Assembly (NCBI GenBank): GCA_900491605.1
Contig: UESW01004626.1
Coordinates: forward strand, 536,807-600,806
Source: Calamus simplicifolius
Taxonomy: Eukaryota > Streptophyta > Magnoliopsida > Arecales > Arecaceae
Length of the DNA: 64,000 bases
Direction: 5' to 3'
The translations under genes were made by a program, and so were the position numbers. The notes beneath the pieces were generated by a model. That model saw nothing but the letters and a program-made list of their open reading frames with translations. It did no database searches and was not told the origin of the DNA. Every line of letters begins with the position of its first letter. The first letter of the stretch is position 1. Positions 46,150-57,361 of the stretch are shown here, piece by piece.

Positions 46150-48075
46150 GCCATCCTAGAAGCCTTGAAGATAAAGGTCGGCGAAGGCCTCAGCCAGCTT
46201 GTTCGCGAAGCTGGTAGACTTTTGAAAGTCGTCCACCACCTCGATGGATCTCCTCTCAGTAGCCGCAGCCCTCTCCTCGACGGCTCCAGCCCTTTCTTCG
46301 GTGCCTACAGCCCTTTCCTCAAAGACAACAGCCCTATCCTCGACAGCGGCGACCTTCTCTTCCACCTCTCAAGCTGTAGCCTCCCTCTCTGTCGCCCGAG
46401 CATCGGCCATTCTCGCGACCTCTTCCACGTTCTCGGCCCGCTCCTCGGCTGCTTTCACCTCAATGAAGAGGGCATCAATCCAGAAGTTCCGAGCGGTGAT
46501 GACTGCCATGGCAGTTCCCAGTTGTTCCATGGCCACCCAGGTGCACTCCACCTCAGCCGTTACCTGGCACTCGACCTCTCCAAGCTCCTCTGCTTGTTCG
46601 GTTTGCATCGCTTCCAGTGCTTCCTCTTGGCCCAGGTCCAGGCATCGGTGGCCTCTTGTTGGGTCTGGCGGAGGACAGCCTCACCTTAGTCGAGGACATC
46701 CCTCATGGCGGCCAAGGAGTTTATCGACTACACTAGAGATATCGTCAGCACGAAACAGTTGGAAAAATTTTGAAATTTTTTTATGAAGTAGAGTACTAAC
46801 CCATAGATGAGCATGAAGGCTTCCCGGAAGAAGGGTGAAGCCCCCTAACGATGGAGCTCTCCTTCGAACTCTAGCAGGCAAATTTGGAAGATCAGCCGCT
46901 CTGCCCTGCGGCCGTGGTTCATCACTGAGGGCCGAGAGGGGATTGCCCTGGCCTTGCCTCCCTCTATGGCCTCGCTGGTCCCAGTGCCATAGGTGTTGTG
47001 CCAAAGGCTGACGGCATCTCCTTCACAGAAGGCCCTACTGCCGTCGGGTGTTCTCCACTCGCCCGCTCTCCTGCGGACAGGCCTTCGTCTGGGCTTGGCC
47101 CCGCTTTCGGGTGAGCCGGTTCCGTGGCCGAGGAGGTGAGCTCCGCAGGCGCGATAACCACCCCAACCCTCGCTCACTCCGGGTGTGTGTTGGTCATGAG
47201 GTCGATGGTGGGGTTGGGCTCTCGGTCCTCCTGAGACTTGCATTCCAAGGGAGGAGGGGACCGTGCTAGGGACCGGTTCGAAGTCCGAATTCGTGGCCTC
47301 CCCCTCGGCCCCTTGGCGCCATCAATGGCCCTTTATCACTTGATTGTCGATCTTCTCGCGATATGGGCCAGTATCTTCATAAATGCATAAGTTAAGGGCC
47401 AAGATATAAAGGCCAAGAGATAAAAAAAAGAAAAAGAAAAGAAAAAGAAAGAAGAAACAAGTGGAGGAATGGGAAGGGCCTGCAGCTGCTCATCGCAGCT
47501 CGAGGAGATGCCCGCGAGCCAGAGATTCTCCTCCGATAAGAGCTGGTTGCAACGGGGGACCACGGTGGTAAGCAGTTGTCCAAGCGCCTTCTTGTCCCTC
47601 GGGGCCACCGATTGATCCTTGTTCAGCCTCATGTCTGGGTCTCCCCACCTCGGCCTCACCCCCACAAGGTTGGCGAAGAAGAATCGGGTCTTCCACCTCT
47701 TGACAGACGAAGGAAGACCCAGCTTAAGGGTTCGACCGGGCCTAGGCTGGAACAACCACCAGCCCAACTATTGGTGGAGGGTATAAAGGCAGCGAAAGAG
47801 GAAAACCCTAGCCTCTATACTCTAGAGGTGGCACAGCACTATGAAGCTGCAGATGGTCCGAACAAAATTTGGAACCAATTGCATGGGTGTTAAGGAGTAT
47901 CGATCAAGGATATTATTGAAAAAGGAATGATAGGGCAGGTGAAGACCCACCCTGAGGGATACTTCGTACAGGACGATTCTCCCAGGCCAGAAGGAGGTCG
48001 TCTTATCATTGGGGGTAGGGAGAAACAGTCGGACACTGCTTGGAATCCTGTATCAGACCCTAATGTTTGCTAGTT
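46150..48075 (-). pseudogene. Antisense gene of the 25-49 kb Tat element (Transposase_28-type plus coiled coil)
   Basis: Runs opposite to this element's gag-pol, as in the 11-22 kb element. On the minus strand from about 48070: SVRLFLPTPND, LDRYSLTPMQLVPN (about 47900), a stop near 47765, then GWWLFQPRPGRTLKLGLPSSVKRW, FFFANLVGVRP and QLLTTVVPRCNQLLSEENLWLAG. These match the counterpart in order and spacing. A pyrimidine tract at 47400-47460 corresponds to intron 1. 47243-46681 is Ala/Pro-rich, and 46608-46156 is an Ala/Glu-rich coiled coil ending FQKSTSFANKLAEAFADLYLQGF-like, the same tail as the other copy. The start codon region before 48075 is not resolved. Stops and shifts throughout. 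Confidence 0.78.
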
Positions 48076-48897
48076 CTTCATCGGTTATGGTGGAGGCGAC
48101 CCCTTTTGGAGATTCTGCTCCAACCCTAGATGAGGGACCCACGACCATCGGATGACCCCTGCTGGAGGCCCGGCCGGCGATCCACCATTGGGACAGAGGA
48201 ACGAGGTCCTCGGAGGAAGGAGAAGAAGAAGAAGACCAGGAGGGCAGGGGAGATGGAGAGGTCCGTTGTCATGAGAAGGAAAATCGATCCTCAGGTGGGG
48301 CAGAGGAAGACCAAGACGATGAAGAGGCCATGGAAGAAAAACAGGGAATGATTGAAGGGACTAACCTGAATAAAGGGGAAAGAACGACGAGAAGAACAAC
48401 AGGATTCAAAGGAGGAAGGCTCAAGCAAGGTGTGAGTTCGGGGAGGAAGACGAAGATCTCAAAAGTGAAATGTCAAGTCTAGAGCCTTCCCCCTAGCTAT
48501 ACACCATTTTTGAATCGTTCTGCCTAGTCCAGCTAGCCACATTGACACCCATCATTAGCGGTGTCACCTCGATAGGCATCCGATGCACAGAGTGCTCTAT
48601 CTTTAGCCAATCACAAGGCATTGGTAATGTCAGCACCATGATGACAATGATGACGGTTTCTTTTTCATGGGTTCCGAAAGAACTCCTCTGTTTTGAGAAG
48701 GATTCCCCCAGATCTGACGATTGATAGGGATGGTGGCGCTACGATGCCCCATATCACCTACACTGAGGAACCACTGTCCCCAAGGACATGAGCTCCTTCA
48801 TGATTGGCGACATACCTGAATCAGCCACTTGAAGGTTTTATGCCCCTTTCGCTAGATAGGGAGTGGGCCCGCATCGTCTCAAGGGCAAGAGGGCATC
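48076..48897. other. Tat region between antisense gene and 3' LTR
   Basis: Probably includes the decayed N-terminal end and leader of the antisense gene. Purine-rich on the plus strand at 48190-48370. It ends in AAGGGCAAGAGGGCATC, the likely polypurine tract, directly before the 3' LTR. Confidence 0.5.
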
Positions 48898-49605
48898 TGA
48901 TGTGGCTGATCAGATCACGTTAGGGCTAACGGGAGGGGCAATTGATGAAAACTCAGCCTCGGACTCCAAGTTTCCCTCAGCCTCGGACCCTGAGGCCCCC
49001 TCAGCCTTGGACCCCAGGTCCCCTCGACCTTGGACTCCATGTACCCTCGGCCTTGAGCCACCTGACACTGCCATGTGGCCTACTAAGCACCTACAACCAC
49101 CATGTGGCCTACTAACCATCTGCAACCATGCGTGGCCACTACTCGTTAAGTGCACGCCTGATACGACTAGGCCCACCTACTATCTGTGGCGCCGCATCTG
49201 ACAGAGGGCTGGTAGGGCGGGACACCTCTGACATGCTTAGTGTTTGTTGCGACCTGTCTTTGTCAACCTTGCCGCCTGTCTACTACCAGACAATAACGTC
49301 TCAGAATCAACCACCTTTCAAAAGCGGATAAGAGGGACCTCCGGACAGGTATAAGAACCTTCACTCACAACGAGAGAAGGGATCTGAACTCCAAGTCCTC
49401 TAGTTAATTTTCAGTTATTTCTTCACTATTTCCCAAGTTGCTTACTCGAGCGTCGGAGGGTCCCTACCACTGTAACCGGTCCCTAGAGACTTTCTTGCAG
49501 GAATTCCGTTGAGGAGAAGGTGTTGGAAGATTCCCCTACCATTCTAGTGGCCCTCTGGATCCTCTTCGTTACCCGACGTTCGAGGAACGTGATTTGGTGG
49601 CAACA
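48898..49605 (+). repeat. 3' LTR of the 25-49 kb Tat element
   Basis: 708 bp, TGATGTGGC...GGTGGCAACA, followed by the target duplication GGTAC (49606-49610). It has many substitutions and small indels against 25189-25872, more than between the LTRs of the 11-22 kb element, so this insertion appears older. Confidence 0.93.
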
Positions 49606-52568
49606 GGTACCCTTCATAAAAGCCATAGAACCCAAAGAAATTCAGATAACAGAATTATGATTCCCAACTGTACAACAAAAGGCATAAGGAAAAATGAATT
49701 AAAAATTAATGAGGTTAAGGCTTACTAGGCATGTTATAACCATCAAAACATTCTCTATATATGTTGTTATAAATAAGTTATGGTGGTTGTTCATTGCTAT
49801 GATAAGCTAAATGAACATGAAAGTTACTTAGCTAAGGTTGAGTAATTTATCTCATATATAAATTAAAATATTTTGCATGCTATAGAGAATTTAAAATAGG
49901 GCTTACCGAATCTTGGAATAAAATATTATGGAAGCCATTCAACCATAGGAAGCATTAAAATTACTCGTGTTCAATAGATTTAATAGTGACAAATTGAACT
50001 TCTAAATAAATTAGTCTGTAGATTAACCTTTTACCAATTTATAGTTAGAGAATATTTGAACCATTCATCACTCACAAGATATGATTTAATTTAATAGGGA
50101 TTTTCTAACTATCATAGTGAGTCTATGCTACTTATAACAGAATGAAAGAGAAAATCAGCCTTATATAGGCGAAGGATAACATACAGACCTCAGGTTATCT
50201 TAGGCACAACTATTGCAAAGTTCAAAATGAAAGACAAGTGCATACTCCATGGTCATTGTCTTAAACAAACATGATAAAGTCAGCAAACAATTTGAGCTAT
50301 GCTCCTTGAATTGTTGTGTTTTGCAAGAGTTGTTGTGCTACACTAAATTTATAACCTGCTTGGGAGGGATGATAGCAAATCAAGTTCAATATGATGGTAT
50401 ATAAGTTTAACTCTCAGCTAATCATGCCTGATTATATAAATCATGTTTAACAAAGTCGTAGCCATGTATATTGAACCATCCTAAAATAGGTGGTTCAAGG
50501 CAAACCAAGTTTATTCTTGATTATATGTTTCAGATGTGGAGGGGTTAAAAGAAAGAAAATTTTGAAAGAAGCTCACTATTCACCATATATATATATATAT
50601 ATATATATATACTATGCATCTTGATGGCACGAAGACATATAGAGATCTATTTTTGATGAAAAGGTATGAAAAGAGAGATATACCTCAGATATAAATTAAA
50701 AAATATATTTTGCATGCTATAAAGGCTTTTTAATAGGGCTTCCCAAAATCTTGGAATAAAATATTATGGAAGCCATTCAACCATAGAAAGCATTAAAATG
50801 ATCACTTTTCAATAGATTTAAGAGTGGCAAATTGAACTTTTAGAGAAGTCAGTCTGCAGATTAACTTTTTACCAACTTCAAGTTAGAGAATATCTGAACT
50901 GTTCATCAATCACAGGGTATAATTTAATTTAAGAGGGATTTTCTAATTATCATAGTGAGTCTATGCTATTGATAACAGAATGAAAGATAAAATCAGACCT
51001 TAGGTGAAGGATAAAGTATAGACCTCAGGTGATCTTAGGCACAGCTGTTGCAAAGTTCATAATGAAAGACCAGAGAGCCGAGAGAGAGGGGGGGGGGGTG
51101 TTGGGCTGGACAGAGGCTAATTAGTATTAAACCAATGATGTATTTGTGCTGCCAATATGTATCAAGGCTGCAGAGCCAATTACTTACCTGAAGTTCTAAT
51201 AGATGCCCATCTCTGAGAAACTTATGGGAACATTAGTATTAATCTCTTCAAAGCACCAAAAGTGAGTGTAAATTACATTTAAATATTTGAGAAACTTATG
51301 GGAACCTTAGTTATAAATATTTTTCTATCAAGGTTTTAGTAAGTGATCATGGAACAGACCATGATATAAAGAACTGACCATAACCATCTCTTCCAAATAT
51401 ATAAAGAACTAACCATGATAGACAATGAGACAATCCTGAACTATTCATCTTGTTTTTGAATCTCTCTTGTACATCCCCTAGTTTTTTTATCTCCTCACAT
51501 GTCTGAGTAAAAGCACTTGTTACAAGAATTCTTTCTAGACAAACTGAAAAGTTTTATGCAATTCAGAAAGCCTTCTAGTTATGGAAGCACCACTTATAGA
51601 CACAAGTGGACCTTCTACTGCTATAGAGTTCTGAAGATTTTTGAATTTATTGATGTCCCAAATATGCAAAATATAACATATGCTCATTTTGTAACTTGAA
51701 TCAACAATTACTTCTGTTGATCTCAAATTTGGTATTTTGGACAAACTATTGGGTGCACTGTTTAAAACTTTTCCTTCAAAAATGGTCAACAAGGTAAGGA
51801 CTGACCCGTTAGAAGATAGTCACATCTGGCCAAGTCTGTTGAGAAATGAATCATTTATTATATATGTACCAGTTGACATTTATGATTAAAAAATTTTGTC
51901 AGACTTATTTTGGACTGACCCGTTAGAAGATAGTCACATCTGGCCAAGCCTGTTGAGAAATGAATCATTTATTATATATGTACCAGTTGACATTTATGAT
52001 TAGAAAATTTTGTCAGACTTATTTTGGGCAAGAACAGGTCCATTGATTAACTTAAATCTGTACAAATAGATTACAAACAACCTTGTCTACTGCCTAATTA
52101 CTCTATTTTGGAGCATTCTTTACCTACTAGGCTAGAAATAGGTTGCTAACTTTTTTATCAGCTGAAAAAATAGCTTCCATGTTTAGTGAATCAGCATTCA
52201 AAGATGTGCTTTGCATCCTAGCTTCCTCAGCTACATGGTACCTTTGAACCTTTCCTCTAGCATCCTTAGTTATATGGTACTTTGAACCTTTCCATCAGTC
52301 CATGCTGAGACTACAGTGGCTAATACTTGGAGGATATATTCACAAAACAGAATATATTGCATATCTGCTTACATATTGTATAATTAGTATTGGAAATACA
52401 TGAAACTCTCAATCCACTTTCCTGATCAACTTGAATATGAACAACCTAGCCAAGATGGAACTGAGTTACGAAGCATTCACATGGTCATGTCTCTGATGCA
52501 ACTAGATTTGTGCTGGATGTGGATCTTGTGGTGGCACGCCATCGGAGGGTGAAGGCGGTTTTGGACAT
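49606..52568. repeat. Host segment copy C (near-identical to copy A)
   Basis: Continues the sequence that ended at 25188. It aligns with 3344-6180 almost base for base, including the internal repeat pair (49868-50235 and 50706-51071), the TATA-containing block (about 50347-50354, minus) and the frame at 51535-51792. Differences from A: about 50 bp extra near 49825-49870, AT tract 50585-50611, G tract 51088-51098, and a 114-bp tandem duplication at 51798-52025. It ends abruptly where a Tat element begins. Confidence 0.88.
51798..52025. repeat. 114-bp tandem duplication specific to copy C
   Basis: Two units starting GGACTGACCCGTTAGAAG, nearly identical. Copy A has one unit at this place. Confidence 0.9.
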
Positions 52569-52764
52569 TGTTGAGGGATAAAATCACTATGCTTCAATAA
52601 TCGTGTACGTGGCTAAGGCTAGCCCTGATTCCTGCTCGCTGTGCGACACCTGCTAGAGATAAGTCAGCCTCGGTAGGTCGAGGCGCCTTAACCTCTTACC
52701 GTGCCAAAGATTCTCAAGGCGCGGACCACGTTTTCACACCCCCATCTGAGCCTATATCATCTCT

Positions 52765-54478
52765 CAGACCCTATGGCTGCTCCACGTCGACGGATCCTCC
52801 AACGCCAATGGCTCCGGTGCTGGTCTAGTCCTCACCAGCCCAGAGGGGATAACCTTTGAGTACGGTTTGATTCTCCTTCCCAGCCTCCAACAACGAAGCC
52901 GAATCTGAAGCTCTGCTCGCCGGACTTCGAATCGCCCATGACCTGAAAGTGAAGAAACTAATGCCTTTACCGACTCTCAGTTGGTAGCCAGTCACGTGCA
53001 GGGCGAGTTTGAGGCCTAAGAGCCAAACATGATTCGGTATCTCCAAGAGGTGCGGAACTTACTCTCTTACTTTACCGAATTTGAAGTTATCCGGATCCCC
53101 AGATCGGAAAATGCTCGTGCCGATCTACTATCCCGGCTAGCAACTGCGGAGTCGATGGACTCCGAGTGGAAGTTCCCCTTGGAAATTCTGGAAAAACCCA
53201 GCATCGCGGAGGCAGACCGAGTGATGCAGATTGAGGTCGAACCATCCTAGTTTGACCCTATATTGAAGTATCTTAAAGAAGGGTCTCTCCCAGCCGACCG
53301 CAGGGAAGCAAGAAAGTTGAAGTTGCAAGCTACCCACTATGTGCTAATCGATGACCAGCTCTATAAGCGGTCCTTCTCTATGCCGCTTCTCAGATGCCTC
53401 CGCCCGTCTGAGGTTGACTATGCACTTCGGGAGGTGCATAAAGGAATTTATGGCAGTCATCTAGGAAGTCGATCTCTATGCCACAAGATGCTTCGCCAGG
53501 GATATTACTGGCCAACCATGCAAAAGGATGCCGACGATCTCGTCCGAGCCTGTGACCCCTGCCAGAGGCACTCCAACATTCGGAGGCTCCCCTCTGTCAG
53601 TCTGATCCCCATTTCATCCGCATGGCCCTTTGCTAAGTGGGGGATGGATATTCTTGGCCCTTTTTCCCTTGCCACCGGATAGAGGAAGTTTTTATTCGTC
53701 GCCATTGATTACTTCACTAAGTGGGTCGAGGCTGAGGCAGTCGCCCAAATCACCGAAGCTCGGGCCAGGGATTTCATATGGAAATCCATCATCTGTCGCT
53801 TTGGCCTCCCGCATACCATCATCACTAACAACGGAAAGCAGTTCAATAATCCCAAGTTTTGGGAGTTCTGTGAAGATCACGGCATTAGCCATCGCCTCAC
53901 CTCAGAAGGGCATCCGCAGGCCAACGGAGAAGCCGAGGTAACAAATCGAACCCTGCTTCAAGGGATTAAAGCTCGGCTCGCCAGAGCCCAAGGCAGATGG
54001 GCGGACGAACTTCACCAAGTTCTATGGGCCTACCGCACCACCCGGAGGATCCCCAACGGCGAGACCCCGTTCCGGATGGCTTTTGGCACGGAAGCCATCA
54101 TCCCAGTGGAGATAGGCCTCCCCTCTCCTCGAGTTGAAAGCTACTCAGAAGAAGCCAACGATGAGCAGCTCCGCACTAATCTCGACTTGGTAGAAGAAGT
54201 CAGGGAAAAAGTCGAATCAGAATGGCCGCGTACCAGTAGAGAGTGGCCCGTTATCATGCCTCCAGAGTCAAAGGGAAATCCTTCTCACCTGGCGATCTTG
54301 TTCTCCGGAAAGCATCCATCTCCAAGCCGCTGGAGCAAGGAAAGCTCTCACCGAACTGGGAAGGCCCCTACCAAGTAGCGGAAGTCATCGGACCTGGCAC
54401 CTACAAGCTCCAGGATCTAAGCAGGAAATCTATTCCGGATGTGGAACTCGAACAATCTCCGCATATACTATCAGTAGG
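52765..54478 (+). pseudogene. pol: RNase H end and integrase of the deleted Tat element
   Basis: Begins with WLLHVDGSSNANGSGAGLVLTSPEG (archaeal-type RNase H), then shifts. 53029-53250 contains IPRSENARADLLSRLA with the last acidic residue. Stop at 53248. 53263-53682 has the integrase zinc region (REVHKGIYGSHLG, ACDPCQRH) and MDILGPF. The core continues in other frames with LTNNGKQFN (the second Asp changed to Asn) and GEAEVTNRT. 54076-54378 and 54243-54668 give the C-terminus (GDLVLRKASISKPLEQGKL). The normal end NNLRIYYQ is one frame away, with TAG at 54476. Very close to the pol at 61096-63357. Confidence 0.88.
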
Positions 54479-54689
54479 GTACACCTCTTTGACCTATCCC
54501 ATTTATAACTCTGGCATCTTATTCCTGTTATTTACGACATGGTCGACTCTCTGGAAAAATTGCGATGAGAAATGGATACCTCTAGCTCACTATCGGCACA
54601 ACCGAGCCATTTCCCCGAACTTTGAATTGAATCTCCGAACCTCGGCTAAGTCGAGTCCCACTTGGTAAAAGCTCGGTATGACCAAATGC

Positions 54690-55995
54690 TCCCAGCATGG
54701 TCAGAACCGAACAGTGCCCAAGACTTAGCTCGGATTCGGGCTGCTCACAAGCCCCGGCCGACCTAAGCATTCTCCTAAACTATGCTCGGATTCGGGCCAC
54801 TTACAAGCCCCCACCGACCTAAACGTTCTTCAAAGCTTAGCTCAGTTTCGGGCAGCTTACAAGCCCCGGCCGACCTAAGTATTCTCCTAAACTATGTTCG
54901 AATTCGGGCTGCTTACAAGCCCCGGCTGACCTAAACGTTCTTCAAAGCTTAGCTCGGATTCGGGCCGCTCACAAGCCCCGGCCGACCTAAGCATTCTCCT
55001 AAACTATGTTCGGATTCGGGCCGCTTACAAGCCCCGGTCGACCTAAACGTTCTTCAAAGCTTAGCTCGGATTCGGGCAGCTTACAAGCCCCGGGCGACCT
55101 AAGTATTCTCCTAAACTATGTTCGGATTCGGGCCGCTTATAAGCCCCGGCCAACCTAAACGTTCTTCAAAGCTTAGCTCGGATTCGAGCAGCTTACAAGC
55201 CCCGACCGACCTAAGTATTCTCCTAAACTATGTTCGGATTCGGGCCGCTTACAAGCCCCGGCCGACCTAAACATTCTTCAAAGCTTAGCTCGGATTCGAG
55301 CAGCTTACAAGCCCGGACCGACCTAAGTGTTCTCCTAAACAATGTTCGGATTCGGGCCGCTTACAAGCCCCGGCTGACCTAAACGTTCTTCAAAGCTTAG
55401 CTCGGATTCGGGCCGCTTACAAGCCCCGACCGACCTAAGTATTCTCCTAAACTATGTTCAGATTCTGGCCGTTTACAAGCCCTTGCCGACCTAAACGTTC
55501 TTCAAATCTTAGCTCGGATTCGGGCAGCTTACAAGCCCCGGCCGACCTAAGCATTCTCCTAAACTATGTTCGGATTCGGGCCGCTTACAAGCCCCGGCCG
55601 ACCTAAACGTTCTTCAAAGCTTAGATCGGATTTGGGCAGCTTACAAGCCCCGACCGACCTAAGTGTTCTCCTAAACAATGTTCGGATTCGGGCCGCTTAC
55701 AAGCCCCGGCCGACCTAAACGTTCTTCAAAGCTTAGCTCGGATTCGGGCAGCTTACAAGCCTCGGCCGACCTAAGTATTCTCCTAAACTATGTTCGGATT
55801 CAGGCCGCTTACAAGCTCGGCCGACCTAAACATTCTTCAAAGCTTAGCTCGGATTCGGGCAGCTTACAAGCCCCGGCTGACCTAAACATTCTTTAAAGCT
55901 TAGCTCGGATTTGGGCAGCTTACAAGCCCCGGCCGACCTAAGTATTCTCCTAAACTATGTTCGGATTCGGGCCACTTACAAGCCCCGACCGACCT
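54690..55995. repeat. 56/112-bp minisatellite downstream of pol, block 1
   Basis: Alternating 56-bp half-units: one begins GCTCGGATTCGGGCAGCTTA and ends CTCCTAAACTAT; the other begins GTTCGGATTCGGGCCGCTTA and ends TTCAAAGCTTA. Together they form a 112-bp higher-order unit repeated about 11 times. It starts roughly 210 bp beyond the pol stop. Confidence 0.95.
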
Positions 55996-57035
55996 AGTTG
56001 GTCTCCAAAACACGAAACGTTGTTCGACAGAGAAAAACATCTTGGGGATGGCAGCGAAAACAAAAGTTGCCCATTTCTGCTTATTATAGAGAAAACGACA
56101 AAGAGTAAATGAAAAGACAAAAGTAGCCTTCACAAAGGCTTCACATCTTTTCCGGGAGCCACCAAACTCTCCCCACTGAACTAACTCGGCAATCTTTTGG
56201 CGAAGGGACGCTATTTCCCATTCTTGCTGGCTGACAACACGGCGGAGGGACTCGACCTCCCTCGTCGAGACGGCCAGATATTGCTTGGCCGCCCTCTGTA
56301 GCTGCTCATGGCTCGCGAACGCCAACGCTAAGGCCACTCCATCAACGGTCACTGCGATGCGACTCTCCCGGAGTCCCTGCGGCCGTTGGCACCGCCGTTC
56401 GTCACCGCCGTTCGGCCCTTGAGTTGATCGTCTTTCACCGCCGGAGGCCATATCCACACTCAAGAGTCGCTAGGAAACTGGCTGAAAGGATGACCGGCAC
56501 AGGCATCCCTCTGGTCCATGTTTAAACCACTCCTAGCAAGTGTTTCGATCAATCGAGTCATTAATCTCGACCTGTGGAAACTTGGCACGCATCACCACTC
56601 CGGTAGGCGCTCGCGGGAGGCAAGGGATCGCACCCCCTCCCGAGGAGGATCGTTTAGCATCAACAAGGTGCTCGGGAATTTCCCTCCTTCTCTAAGGACC
56701 AGGTACCCTCCGGTTTGTCAAACCCCTCTGAGATAAATGCCCTCAAAAATCTGCCAAGCACCCTCGAATCGGGCGCCCTCGAAAAGGCGCGAAGAAATGT
56801 AACGCATTGGCACGCCTTCCTTGAATGTAACCAAATCATAAATTTTGGGTGCCCCATACGTGAGTCGGGTGACCCTTATCCTCTCTGACAGTCTACACCA
56901 GAGGCTAAATAAAATATTATAATCCTTGGCGATGACAGAGCCTGAGCTAAATCTCCATGCCTCGGTTAGTCCGAGCTATGAGTCGAAATAGCATATCACA
57001 GCCGGACCAAGCAGTCCCCAAAGTTTCATTCGGAT
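55996..57035. other. Spacer between the two minisatellite blocks
   Basis: About 1 kb of unique sequence. On the minus strand a frame of 187 residues opens at 56463 and runs into block 1; its first hundred residues are Arg/Gly-rich and then heptad-like (LRRVVSQQEWEIASLRQKIAEL), suggesting a short coiled coil. No family recognised. It could be the remains of an antisense gene, but the tail motif seen in the other two is absent. Confidence 0.45.
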
Positions 57036-57290
57036 TCGGGCAGTTTACAAGCCCCGGCCGACCTAAGTATTCTCCTAAACTATGTTCGGATTCAGGCCGC
57101 TTACAAGCCTCAGCCGACCTAAACATTCTTCAAAGCTTAGCTCGAATTCGGGCAGCTTACAAGCCCTGGCCGACCTAAGTATTCTCCTAAACTATGTTCG
57201 GATTCAGGCCGCTTACAAGCCTCAGCCGACCTAAACATTCTTCAAAGCTTAGCTCGAATTCGGGCAGCTTACAAGCCCTGGCCGACCTAA
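57036..57290. repeat. 56/112-bp minisatellite, block 2
   Basis: About 4-5 half-units of the same array as 54690-55995, ending abruptly in GGCCGACCTAAG at the junction with the Copia fragment. Confidence 0.92.
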
Positions 57291-57361
57291 GAATTTAAGA
57301 CACACTGATTTTTATAGTCTAGCAACAATTCATCGGATGGGATTTGTCAAAAGGATGGTAA

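Larger units (their letters stand above)
25189..49605 (+). mobile_element. Tat-type Ty3/Gypsy retrotransposon carrying three later insertions
   Basis: The LTRs 25189-25872 and 48898-49605 lie inside the target duplication GGTAC (25184-25188 and 49606-49610), so all 24 kb between is one insertion plus nested arrivals. Own parts: primer site, gag, protease, reverse transcriptase, two RNase H domains, integrase (split), minisatellite, and antisense gene. Guests: Athila element 31109-41849 containing a solo LTR 39226-40173, and a solo Copia LTR 43677-46009. It is more decayed than the 11-22 kb element, with many stops in every domain. Removing the guests leaves about 11.3 kb. Confidence 0.93.
52569..57290 (+). 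mobile_element. Internally deleted Tat-type element, plus strand
   Basis: Starts with an LTR-like TGTTGAGGGATAAAATCA at the host junction, but after about 180 bp passes straight into the second RNase H. The rest of the LTR, gag, protease, reverse transcriptase and first RNase H are missing. Integrase to the pol stop follows (54476), then two blocks of a 56/112-bp minisatellite separated by about 1 kb. Its 3' LTR was not found; at about 57290 the sequence changes to a Copia fragment. Confidence 0.8.

Noticed and set aside
54690..57290. Regular repeats with similar spacing, first considered as a CRISPR-like array
   Set aside because: The units are contiguous, the 'spacers' are themselves repeated, and the setting is a plant retrotransposon.
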